Shown: piece after piece, positions 15,098 to 22,108 of the stretch
Layout: every line of letters starts with the position of its first letter
Numbering within the stretch: position 1 is the first letter of the stretch
Assembly: GCF_034259325.1 (NCBI RefSeq)
Contig: NZ_JAXIVS010000011.1
Coordinates: forward strand, 62,001 to 126,000
Source of the DNA: Hyalangium ruber
Lineage (GTDB): Bacteria > Myxococcota > Myxococcia > Myxococcales > Myxococcaceae
Reading direction: 5' to 3'
Length of the DNA: 64,000 nucleotides
The notes under the pieces: generated by a model
Seen by the model: the letters and a program-made list of their open reading frames with translations, nothing else
Told to the model about the DNA's origin: nothing
Database searches by the model: none
Translations under genes and position numbers: made by a program

Positions 15098-16048
15098 ATG
15101 GAGCGAAAACTGGCTGGGATGGCGCAGCAGGGCATTCCGCGGGTCGGGCTTCAGCAGTGGCTGTGGAACCTGATGTGGGTTCTCGGGGTGGCAACGACCG
15201 CGGCGTGTGGCCCCATGGAACCGGGGGTGGAGGCCGAGGCTTCATCGCTGGAGACCCGGACGCAGGCGGTGAAGACCCTCAACGGGCTGTCGGTCAACGG
15301 GCTGTCGGTCAACGGGTTGTCGGTCAACGGGCTGTCGGTCAACGGCCTTTCCTCGGTGGAGTTCAGGCAGTGGTTCAACCAGAACCCGGCCGAGCATGAC
15401 GCCGTGATGGAGTACGTGAGCCTGTGCGCGATGCCCGCGGGCACGTCTCTCACCTATCTCAACCCGTCGACGGGGCTGAGCTACACGTGGCAGGGCCAGC
15501 TGGGACTGGCGCCCGACTGGAGCGTGGGGCAGGCGCCGAGCCGCAAGGAGCAGCAGGTCGTCTCCGCGTGCCTGGCGGCCCACGTGAACAAGTTCGGCAA
15601 GCACGTGCCCCTGTCCGTGCTGGGAAAGAGCGCGAAGGGCGTGCCCATTCCCTTCACGGACGAGGAGCTGGCGCGCTTCTCCGAGCGGGAGTCGTGCTTC
15701 TTCGGCAACTTCTTCAATGGCCGGGGCGGCTTCGCGGCCAACGATCGGCCCCGACTGAAGGACACCGAGAGCACCTCGCGGGCCTGCGGCCTGGCCTCGC
15801 GAGGCACCGAGGAAAGCTGCCCCGCCGTGGCGCACGTGGGGTTCTGCGACGACTTCTGCACGCGAGACGCCTCGAGCAAGTACTACGCGCAGTGCACCTA
15901 TCAGGGGGAAACCTTCGTCCCCCTCACCACCCGCATCAAGCCTCAGGAGATCTTCACCTGTGGCGATGGGGTGTGTCAGTTCACTGAGAGCTGCGGGAAT
16001 GGCTCCGTGCCCGGTAGCTGCAAGGCCGACTGCGGCCGCTGCGGGTAG
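15098..16048 (+). CDS. Lipoprotein with NGLSV pentapeptide repeats and Cys-rich C terminus
   Basis: A 316-aa predicted lipoprotein. A long N-terminal region ends in the hydrophobic stretch WLWNLMWVLGVATTAACG with lipobox TAAC. The mature N terminus carries five tandem pentapeptides of the NGLSV type (residues about 62-86). The rest (about 87-316) is an uncharacterised domain rich in cysteines, ending with CGDGVCQFTESCGNG and CKADCGRCG, probably disulphide-linked outside the cytoplasm. The NGLSx repeat is seen in several myxobacterial secreted proteins; no function is known to me. ATG 15098 has an excellent ribosome site (GGGGAGGAG). The leader has unusual secondary structure. It is convergent with the membrane protein gene ending at 16076. 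Confidence 0.75.
   Translation: MERKLAGMAQQGIPRVGLQQWLWNLMWVLGVATTAACGPMEPGVEAEASSLETRTQAVKTLNGLSVNGLSVNGLSVNGLSVNGLSSVEFRQWFNQNPAEHDAVMEYVSLCAMPAGTSLTYLNPSTGLSYTWQGQLGLAPDWSVGQAPSRKEQQVVSACLAAHVNKFGKHVPLSVLGKSAKGVPIPFTDEELARFSERESCFFGNFFNGRGGFAANDRPRLKDTESTSRACGLASRGTEESCPAVAHVGFCDDFCTRDASSKYYAQCTYQGETFVPLTTRIKPQEIFTCGDGVCQFTESCGNGSVPGSCKADCGRCG
15281..15355 (+). repeat. Five tandem 15-bp repeats encoding NGLSV
   Basis: The unit aacgggctgtcggtc is repeated four times with single-base changes and a fifth diverged copy (aacggcctttcctcg), all in frame. It is a coding repeat prone to copy-number change by slippage. Confidence 0.95.
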
Positions 16049-16075
16049 ACTCGCGGGCGTGCGCTGAACTCGCGC

Positions 16076-17491
16076 TCAGGGAGGCCCCTTCCGCCGGACG
16101 AGCACGGTCTGGCGGAGAGGGGTGCTGGACGCGAAGGACAACCAGGACGACTGGAGGGCGGTGTCTCGCTCCCAGAGCACCTCGTAGCCCCGTGCCGTGA
16201 AGTCCTCGGTGGCCAGCCCGTACCACCACTGGCCGATGAGGTTGTCCCAGATGACGACGGTGCCGGTGGGCAGCTCCGCGATGCGCGCCAGGGCCCCCTC
16301 GCGTGAGACGGGGAGCTTGGCTCGGCTGCCGCCCGGATCGAGGTCCAGGAAGACGAAGGTGAAGAAGTCCGAGGCGACGAGGGGCTGAGCGAGCTCCACG
16401 CGCGAGCGGGCCTCCTGGATGGCGTGGAGCGTGGCCTTGGGCAGGTGTGAGAGAGGCTGCAGCTCGACCAACACCAGCCCCTGCACGGCCTGGAGCCCGA
16501 GCAGCGCGGGCAGCAGGGCCTTTGCTCGCAGGCGAGGGAAGCGCTCCTCCAGCCACGCCACGCCAGTGAGGGCGATGAGGGCGTTGGAGGTGACGAGGGT
16601 GGCGAAGTAGCGATCGAAACCCGTGGAGGCGAAGCCGCCGGTCGTGAAGAGCAAGGCGTGGATGACGAGCACCACGGCGCAGAAGAGGACAGAGAGCCTC
16701 GCGGTGCCGCCCGCGCGCCACGAGGGCCTCAGCCCGACGAGCCACGGCACCAGCGCGGCGAAGCCCACGATGAGCGGCCAGCGCAGGAGATAGTGGAACG
16801 GAGGGCCGCTCCACTGGGTGCCGTGGACGGGCCAGGGGAAGGTGTCGAGGAGGTAGCGCCAGTTACCCGTGAGCGCCAGGACGGTGAGCTCCCACAGCAC
16901 GGCGCCCAACCCCAGCATCAGCAGTGGCAAGAGGGCGCGCCGGTCGCGCAGCGCCTCGAAGCCCCACAGCGCCGCGAGTACGCCCAGGATGATGGCCCCC
17001 TCGGGACGCGCCAACGGAAGAAAGGACCAGAGGGCGGCAGCCAGGAGCCTGCGGCCGGACTCCAGCGCCAGGAAGCCGGCGGCGAGCACCAGCGCGAAGA
17101 GGGCCTCGGTCATCACGTCCGTGCCCACCTGGAGCAGCACGGGCTGGAGCATCGTCAGGGGCACGGCCAGCCAGGGACGGGGGAGCGACAGCCGCCGCGC
17201 GAGCAGGTAGGTGAGCCAGCCGGTCGACGCGCAGAGGAGCACGGTGAAGAGGCGCATCGGCGCATAGCCGAGCTGGCCCGGCACGGCGTAGAGGGTGGCG
17301 AACAGCGGCCGGGACCAGACGGTCAGCAGGCGATAGGGGAAGGGGGCCGGGTTGGGGGCGGTGGGCCACCGGCTGTAGATGGCGTGGATGGCAGCGTCCT
17401 GGTCCCCGGAGGCGGGAAAGCCCAGGAGCAGCACCGCGTAGGGGATCAGACAGGCGATCAGCGCGAACAGCGCGGCGCGGTGGGCTCTCAT
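16076..17491 (-). CDS. GT-C-like polytopic membrane protein
   Basis: A 471-aa protein with about ten hydrophobic segments from residue 5 to about 350 and a soluble C-terminal domain (about 370-471). The topology, the early acidic loop PASGDQDAAIHAIYSRWP and the following PFPYRLLTVWSRPLFA are typical of GT-C polyprenyl-phosphate-sugar-dependent transferases (ArnT/PMT-like). A transferase acting on the periplasmic side of the membrane is the likely role. The acceptor is unknown, and a precise family cannot be given. ATG 17491 gives MRAHRAALFALIACLIP. The gene is divergent from the ECF sigma operon, with 113 bp between. Confidence 0.65.
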   Translation of the reverse strand: MRAHRAALFALIACLIPYAVLLLGFPASGDQDAAIHAIYSRWPTAPNPAPFPYRLLTVWSRPLFATLYAVPGQLGYAPMRLFTVLLCASTGWLTYLLARRLSLPRPWLAVPLTMLQPVLLQVGTDVMTEALFALVLAAGFLALESGRRLLAAALWSFLPLARPEGAIILGVLAALWGFEALRDRRALLPLLMLGLGAVLWELTVLALTGNWRYLLDTFPWPVHGTQWSGPPFHYLLRWPLIVGFAALVPWLVGLRPSWRAGGTARLSVLFCAVVLVIHALLFTTGGFASTGFDRYFATLVTSNALIALTGVAWLEERFPRLRAKALLPALLGLQAVQGLVLVELQPLSHLPKATLHAIQEARSRVELAQPLVASDFFTFVFLDLDPGGSRAKLPVSREGALARIAELPTGTVVIWDNLIGQWWYGLATEDFTARGYEVLWERDTALQSSWLSFASSTPLRQTVLVRRKGPP

Positions 17492-17565
17492 TGGCGCGCA
17501 GCCTAGCGAGATTCCCCAGCATTTCCGCTACTTTGGCGTCTCGACTCCCCGCCGCCGAGGCGCGC

Positions 17566-17591
17566 GGAAACGTTTTTGGGGCCCAAACGTA
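17566..17591 (+). promoter_or_regulatory. Candidate ECF-type promoter and dyad upstream of sigma gene
   Basis: ggaaac (17566-17571), 16 nt, then cgta (17588-17591) matches the general -35/-10 form of ECF sigma promoters, which often drive their own sigma gene. The same stretch is a dyad, acgttt (17570-17575) and aaacgt (17585-17590). Transcription from here would begin only about 7 nt before the ATG at 17605, so the leader would lack its ribosome site. Either the transcript is nearly leaderless or the match is fortuitous. Confidence 0.4.
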
Positions 17592-17604
17592 CGTGAGGCA
17601 GAGG

Positions 17605-18144
17605 ATGGGGAGCCTGACGGACGAAGAGCTCATGGAACGATTCTGCCAGGGTGACGAGGCCGCGTTCGAAGCGCTCTTCGGCCGTCATGCGGGGCGCGTG
17701 CAGGGCTTCCTGGCGCGGATGGTGCGCGACGGGCCGCTGGCGGAGGACCTGCTGCAGCAGACGTTCCTGTCCGTCATCCGGGCCCGAGGCCGGTACGAGC
17801 TGGGCACCCGCTTCATTCCCTGGCTGATGACGATCGCGGCCAACGCGGCCCGGGACGCGCTGCGCCACCAGCGGCATGTCGAGGCCTGGTCGAGCCAGCG
17901 CCCCGCGGCTCCGGCCTCGGTCCCGCCGGGCGTGGGCGATCCAGGCGTGCGCAGGCACATCCAGGACGCGCTGCAGCAGATTCCTCCGGACCAGCGAGAG
18001 GCGGTCATCCTCAGCAAGGTGGAGGGCTGGTCGTTCGAGGAGATCGCCACGATGCGGGGGATCACCGTGGGGGCGGCCCGGCTCCGGGCGCACCGTGGCT
18101 ACGAGAAGCTCCGGCAGTTGCTGGACGGGCTGGGAGAGGCCTGA
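17605..18144 (+). CDS. ECF-type RNA polymerase sigma factor
   Basis: A 179-aa sigma70-family factor with only regions 2 and 4, the ECF layout. Region 2 includes GDEAAFEALFGRHAG, LAEDLLQQTFLSVIRARG and FIPWLMTIAANAARDALRHQ. Region 4 includes LQQIPPDQREAVILSKVEGW and the helix-turn-helix SFEEIATMRGITVGAARLRAHRGYEKL. ATG 17605 is chosen for GAGG 7 nt upstream; an earlier in-frame start at 17491 would add a non-conserved leader. Its stop overlaps the next start by one base (TGATG). The next product, a six-helix DUF1109-like membrane protein, is probably its anti-sigma factor, so the signal is likely sensed at the membrane. Confidence 0.9.
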   Translation: MGSLTDEELMERFCQGDEAAFEALFGRHAGRVQGFLARMVRDGPLAEDLLQQTFLSVIRARGRYELGTRFIPWLMTIAANAARDALRHQRHVEAWSSQRPAAPASVPPGVGDPGVRRHIQDALQQIPPDQREAVILSKVEGWSFEEIATMRGITVGAARLRAHRGYEKLRQLLDGLGEA

Positions 18145-18806
18145 TGCAACCTTCTTCCGTCGATACGTTGCTCCTGCGGGAGCCTCCCGCCAACGGCGCC
18201 GCGCTCGAGCGTGCGCTCACCGCAGCCCGGGGAGAGCTGGCGTTGAAGCGGCCGGTGCGGCGTTGGCGCACGCAGGCGGTGTGGGTGGTCGCGTCGTCTG
18301 TGGCCATGGTGGGCTCGGTGGCGGCGGTGCTGTTGGCGGTGGAGCAACTGACCCTGTCGGACCTGCTGGGGCGGGCGCACCTGTTCGCGCTGCTGTGGGT
18401 GACCGGGGCGGTGTGCGCCTGGAGTTCGCTGTCTCCGCGCGGGCGCGGGCTGCGGCGGGTCGGCGTGCTGCTGGCGATGGTCAGCGCCGCCACCCTTGTC
18501 TTCTCGCGGGGAGCGGCCGCCTCGGCGCCCTCGCTGCCTCCATGGGTATGTACGGTGAGCCACCTCGGGGTGGCGATCGGCCCGTTGATCGTCTCGGTGT
18601 TGGCCCTGCGCGCCGCCGCCTTCCATCCGCTGCGCGCGCTCGTGGCGGGGCTGGCGGTGGGGACGACGGGGGCGCTGATGGGAGAGCTCGCGTGCGCGCA
18701 GGATTGGCGGCACGTGGCGGGCTACCACCTGTCGGCGTGGGCGCTCGTCGCCCTGGTGGAGTTGGCGGTGTCGAAGTTCCTCAAGCCCCGGTCGTTCGCG
18801 CCATGA
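18144..18806 (+). CDS. DUF1109/NrsF-like membrane protein, probable anti-sigma factor
   Basis: A 220-aa protein with a short cytosolic N terminus (1-45) and six hydrophobic helices (starting at WVVASSVAMVGSVAAVLLAV and ending at SAWALVALVELAVSKFL). Length, topology and the late motif GELACAQDWRHVAGYHLSAWA (Cys, His and His) resemble the DUF1109/NrsF anti-sigma family that holds ECF factors at the membrane. Family membership is inferred from topology and context rather than strong sequence identity. Its ATG overlaps the sigma gene stop, and its own stop overlaps the next start (ATGA), so all three products are likely made together. Confidence 0.65.
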   Translation: MQPSSVDTLLLREPPANGAALERALTAARGELALKRPVRRWRTQAVWVVASSVAMVGSVAAVLLAVEQLTLSDLLGRAHLFALLWVTGAVCAWSSLSPRGRGLRRVGVLLAMVSAATLVFSRGAAASAPSLPPWVCTVSHLGVAIGPLIVSVLALRAAAFHPLRALVAGLAVGTTGALMGELACAQDWRHVAGYHLSAWALVALVELAVSKFLKPRSFAP

Positions 18807-19135
18807 ATCAGGATCCGTCTCTCATCGTGTCGGAGGACGTGGAGGGAGCACCCGTGCGCATCGGCGAGAAGGTGCGGATCGCGCGCGCTCCCCCGGAGGA
18901 TGTGCTCAGCCAGCGTTTCCTCGGCCGCGTCGGCGTCGTGGTGGCGCTGGTCTTCGATGATCCTCGCCTCCAGTACCCGGCGGATCCGCTCATCCAGGTC
19001 CGAGTCCCCGGGCTCGGAGAGGACCTGTTCTTCTTCGAGGAGCTCGAACTCACGCCGGAGTGGGCACGGCGCCCGCTGCCTCCGGTGCGGCGAGCGCGGC
19101 CGGTCGATGAACGCGACCCGGCGGATCTGTCCTGA
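18803..19135 (+). CDS. Small conserved-looking protein, third gene of ECF operon
   Basis: A 110-aa soluble protein whose ATG overlaps the stop of the membrane protein by 4 nt. The centre (VRIGEKVRIARAPPEDVLSQ to LIQVRVPGLGEDLFFFEELE) looks like an SH3-like beta barrel of the kind found in nitrile-hydratase-like and KOW proteins. No catalytic residues or export signal are recognised. Tight coupling to the sigma and putative anti-sigma genes suggests a role in the same response. I do not recognise the family. Confidence 0.6.
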   Translation: MNQDPSLIVSEDVEGAPVRIGEKVRIARAPPEDVLSQRFLGRVGVVVALVFDDPRLQYPADPLIQVRVPGLGEDLFFFEELELTPEWARRPLPPVRRARPVDERDPADLS

Positions 19136-19193
19136 CGGGGCTCGAACCCGACCCCTGGCGGAGGAGGTCTTCCAGAGCGCTCCGGCGGGTGGC

Positions 19194-19448
19194 TCAGGGC
19201 TTGATGCGCTCGCGCCAGCCGGCCTCGGCGGCGCGCTCCGCCGCCAGGATTCGCCGAACGTCCTCGTGGGCGGCGGCCTCGGCCTCCGCTCGCGGCATTC
19301 CGCCCAGAAACTCCCGGATGGCGGCGCGCTCCTCGAAGAGGGCCTGCTCGGCCTCGGACATGCTGGGCAGGTCCATATGGGGACGTGGCTTCTGGTGACC
19401 CATGAAGCCGCAGGTGTACCCCGACTCCCTGACACGCGTCTTCGCCAC
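19194..19448 (-). CDS. Small hypothetical protein
   Basis: An 84-codon frame with strongly GC-rich third positions and a natural composition, ending with an Ala/Glu-rich amphipathic helix (FEERAAIREFLGGMPRAEAE, then EDVRRILAAERAAEAGWRER). GTG 19448 or the internal ATG giving MGHQKPRPHMDLPSMSEAEQ could be the start; neither has a good ribosome site. It lies between the ECF operon and the CFA-synthase terminator. It might be a truncated or orphan gene. No function is proposed. Confidence 0.45.
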   Translation of the reverse strand: MAKTRVRESGYTCGFMGHQKPRPHMDLPSMSEAEQALFEERAAIREFLGGMPRAEAEAAAHEDVRRILAAERAAEAGWRERIKP

Positions 19449-19500
19449 CTGGCAGGCAGTGCGTGGGGATCCACCGTGTCAGGTCCTCTCGCGCTGCATG

Positions 19501-19535
19501 AAAACGGGGCGGACCCCGGAAAGAGGTCCGCCCCG
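19501..19535 (-). terminator. Rho-independent terminator of the CFA-synthase-family gene
   Basis: cggggcggacc (19505-19515) and ggtccgccccg (19525-19535) form a perfect 11-bp stem with a 9-nt loop. Reading leftward it is followed by tttt (19504-19501). It lies 23 bp beyond the stop codon at 19558. Confidence 0.85.
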
Positions 19536-19557
19536 AGGTGCTGCTCACTGAGCTGAC

Positions 19558-20748
19558 TCAGCCCTGCGAGGCCTTCTTGGCGCGCTTCGGAGCCTCGGAG
19601 GCGAGATCCCGCTCACCCAGGTTCGTGGCGCCGATCCAGCGCTGGCGGTTGAAGCGGTTGAGGTTCTTGTTGGCGACCACCTGGAAGGCGGTGGAGCTGC
19701 CCTGAGCGGCGATCTCCACCGACCAGCCGAGGAACACCTCCCACAGGCGGTACCACCACTCGCCGTAGGCCTTCACCACGGCCTCGCGGTTCTGCACCCA
19801 GTTGTCGTACCAGCGCGAGATGGTGAACGAGTAGTGGATGCCGATGTTCTCCACGGAGTGGATCTCGAAGCCCGCCTTCTCCATGTGCTCCACCACGAAG
19901 CTCAGCGGCATGGAGGCGTCGGCGCCGGGGAAGATGTACTTGTTCATGAACAAGCCCCAGACCAGGTCTTCGAGGTTGAAGCCCAGCAGGCCGTTGCGGG
20001 CGCGCAGGCCGGCGATCTGGAGGAAGAAGATGCCGTCGTCGTCGAGCAGGTTGTAGACCTGATCCATGAAGGCGCCGAACTTGCGAACGCCCACGTGCTC
20101 GGCCATCTCCAGGCAGGAGATCTTGTTGAAGCGCTCCTTGGGGATGTCGCGGTAGTCCATCACCAGCGCGCGTGCGGAGGCGGAGACGCCCTCGCGCTTG
20201 CACTGCTCGTTGGCGAACTCGGCGCCCTTCTCCGCCACGGTGATGCCGGTGGCGTCCACGCCGTAGTCACGCGCGGCGTGGGCCACGAGGGTTCCCCAGC
20301 CACAGCCGATGTCCAGGAGGCGCTCGCCCTTCTTCAGCTGCATCTTCTCGCAGACCAGGCGGATCTTCTGGTCCTGCGCCTGCTCCAGCGTGTCGTCCAG
20401 GGAGCGGAAGAAGCCGGACGTGTAGACCATGCGGGGCCCGAGGAAGGCGCCGAAGAAGTCGTTGCCGCGGTCATAGTGGGCGCGGCCGATGCGGATGTCT
20501 TGCTCCTGCGAGTGGATGAGCACCTCGGGCAGGAAGCGGGTGAAGACGAACTTGAAGTGGTCTCCGACCAGGCTGTAGTCCACCACCGCGTCACGCTGCT
20601 TGATGAAGTCGCGGAAGTCGCCCTGGATGTCGATGCGCTCGTGGATGAAGTCATCGATGAGCGTGGTGATGGGGATCTTCTGGCCCCCGTAGCGGGAGCG
20701 GACTTCAGGAGACTTCGGGATGATGCGCTGGTGCAGGGAGGTGTCCAT
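19558..20748 (-). CDS. Cyclopropane-fatty-acyl-phospholipid synthase family methyltransferase
   Basis: A 396-aa SAM-dependent enzyme of the CFA synthase/mycolic-acid methyltransferase family. The characteristic entry YDRGNDFFGAFLGPRMVYTSGFF precedes SAM motif I (RLLDIGCGWGTLVAHAA), then SCLEMAEHVG, and the late HYSFTISRWYDNWVQN. It adds a methylene or methyl group to unsaturated acyl chains of membrane lipids. The N-terminal region (1-80) is compatible with the lipid-binding part but shorter than in E. coli Cfa. ATG 20748 is the best start (MDTSLHQRIIPKSPEVRSRY); upstream in-frame codons are not conserved-looking. It is a monocistronic unit with its own terminator, divergent from the symporter gene. 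Confidence 0.88.
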   Translation of the reverse strand: MDTSLHQRIIPKSPEVRSRYGGQKIPITTLIDDFIHERIDIQGDFRDFIKQRDAVVDYSLVGDHFKFVFTRFLPEVLIHSQEQDIRIGRAHYDRGNDFFGAFLGPRMVYTSGFFRSLDDTLEQAQDQKIRLVCEKMQLKKGERLLDIGCGWGTLVAHAARDYGVDATGITVAEKGAEFANEQCKREGVSASARALVMDYRDIPKERFNKISCLEMAEHVGVRKFGAFMDQVYNLLDDDGIFFLQIAGLRARNGLLGFNLEDLVWGLFMNKYIFPGADASMPLSFVVEHMEKAGFEIHSVENIGIHYSFTISRWYDNWVQNREAVVKAYGEWWYRLWEVFLGWSVEIAAQGSSTAFQVVANKNLNRFNRQRWIGATNLGERDLASEAPKRAKKASQG

Positions 20749-20846
20749 GCGTACCTGATAAGTGCCTGCCGCGGGATTGCGGGCTGGAAAGGGCGCCGGA
20801 TACTGACACACCATGTCGCGCGGGAGCGGAGGGAATCCACACGCGC

Positions 20847-22046
20847 ATGCATCTCAACCTCATCGAAACCGTCGCATTCGCGGGCATCGTCCTGTATGCC
20901 GGGCAGGGCGTGCGCTGGCTGGTCCCTCCGCTGGCTCGGTACAACATTCCTGCTCCGGTGATCGGTGGGTTGTTGGTCGCCACCGCGCTGACGGTCTCCC
21001 GGAGCGCGGGCTACACGCCCCTCACCTTCGATACCGCGCTCCAGAGTCCGCTGATGATCGCCTTCTTCGCGAGCATCGGCTTCGCGGCGTCGCTCTCGCT
21101 GCTGCGCATGGGTGGGCCGCAGGTCGCCTTCTTCTTCATCGCCTCCACCGTGCTCACCGTCCTCCAGAACGTGGTGGGCGTGCTCCTGACGTATCCGCTC
21201 GGAGTGCCGCCGCTGTTTGGCGTCCTCGCGGGCTCCGTGACGTTGGCGGGGGGGCCCGCGACGGGGCTCGCGTTCGCGCCGCTCTTCGAGCAGGCCGGAG
21301 TGGTGGGCGCTCCCGCCATCGCCATCGCTGCGGCGATGTTGGGCATCATCTCGGGAGGTTTGATTGGTGGCCCCGTGGCGACGTTCCTCATCCGGCGCCA
21401 TGGGCTCAAGTCCCAGGCGGCCTCGCTTCCCGCCGCCGGAGCCGCCGAGGCCCACACCCCTTCGGCCCCGGGAGCGGAGGAGAGCGCTCGGGCCCTGCTG
21501 AAGCACGTGGTGATTTTGCTGGCGACCCTCTGGGTGGGCGGGTGGATCAGCCAGGGCTTCAAGGCGCTGGGGGTGACGCTGCCCGGCTACATCGGCGCGA
21601 TGCTGACGGCGGCCTTCCTGCGCAACCTCGATGACCGGACGCGGTGGCTGCGGTTGTCCGGCCCGCACCTCGAGGCGCTCGGTGGCGCGGCGCTCTCGTT
21701 GTTCATCACCATGGCGTTGATGACGCTGGAGTTGTGGAAGCTCGCCTCGGTGGCCTTGCCCCTGCTGATCCTCGTGACCGTGCAGGTGGCCCTCACGGCG
21801 GCGGTCTGCTTCTGGCCGATGTTCCGCCTGATGGGGCGGGACTACGACTCCGCGGTGATGGGTGGAGGCCTGTGCGGGTTCATGCTGGGCACCACGGCGA
21901 ACGCTGTCGCGAACATGGAGGCGCTGGTCCACAAATATGGCCCAGCGCCACGCGCCTTCCTCGTGGTGCCCATGGTGGGCGCGTTCTTCATCGACTTCAG
22001 CAATGCCGTGGTGATTACCGTCTTCCTCAACCTGTTCCGAGGCTGA
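20847..22046 (+). CDS. Sodium/glutamate symporter family protein (GltS-like)
   Basis: A 399-aa polytopic inner-membrane protein with about ten helices in two inverted halves, as in the GltS family. Marks include YNIPAPVIGGLLVA near the N terminus, the first re-entrant-type loop SVTLAGGPATGLAFAPLFE, and the second-half counterparts LPGYIGAMLTAAFLRN, MGGGLCGFMLGTTANAVANM and PRAFLVVPMVGAFFIDFSNA. The family imports glutamate with Na+. The first loop reads GGPATG where E. coli has GGHGT, so substrate preference may differ. ATG 20847 gives the normal length. It stands alone between the CFA gene and a dipeptidase. Confidence 0.85.
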   Translation: MHLNLIETVAFAGIVLYAGQGVRWLVPPLARYNIPAPVIGGLLVATALTVSRSAGYTPLTFDTALQSPLMIAFFASIGFAASLSLLRMGGPQVAFFFIASTVLTVLQNVVGVLLTYPLGVPPLFGVLAGSVTLAGGPATGLAFAPLFEQAGVVGAPAIAIAAAMLGIISGGLIGGPVATFLIRRHGLKSQAASLPAAGAAEAHTPSAPGAEESARALLKHVVILLATLWVGGWISQGFKALGVTLPGYIGAMLTAAFLRNLDDRTRWLRLSGPHLEALGGAALSLFITMALMTLELWKLASVALPLLILVTVQVALTAAVCFWPMFRLMGRDYDSAVMGGGLCGFMLGTTANAVANMEALVHKYGPAPRAFLVVPMVGAFFIDFSNAVVITVFLNLFRG

Positions 22047-22108
22047 GGGTGGCTGGGCGCGGACGCCCAGATGCGACCTACCAGGGTGTCCTGATAGCAT
22101 CCGCCGCC

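Noticed and set aside
15281-15355. Short regular repeats that could suggest a CRISPR array
   Set aside because: The 15-bp units are adjacent, without spacers, and stay in frame in the lipoprotein gene. It is a coding repeat.
19137-19200. tRNA-like stretch: gggctcgaacccgacccctgg with a partly complementary end
   Set aside because: On the minus strand a T-loop-like GGTTCGAGC is present and a 6/7 acceptor-like pairing can be drawn, but no D arm or five-pair anticodon stem forms and the T stem has a mismatch. It is not a functional tRNA; a decayed tRNA fragment cannot be excluded.
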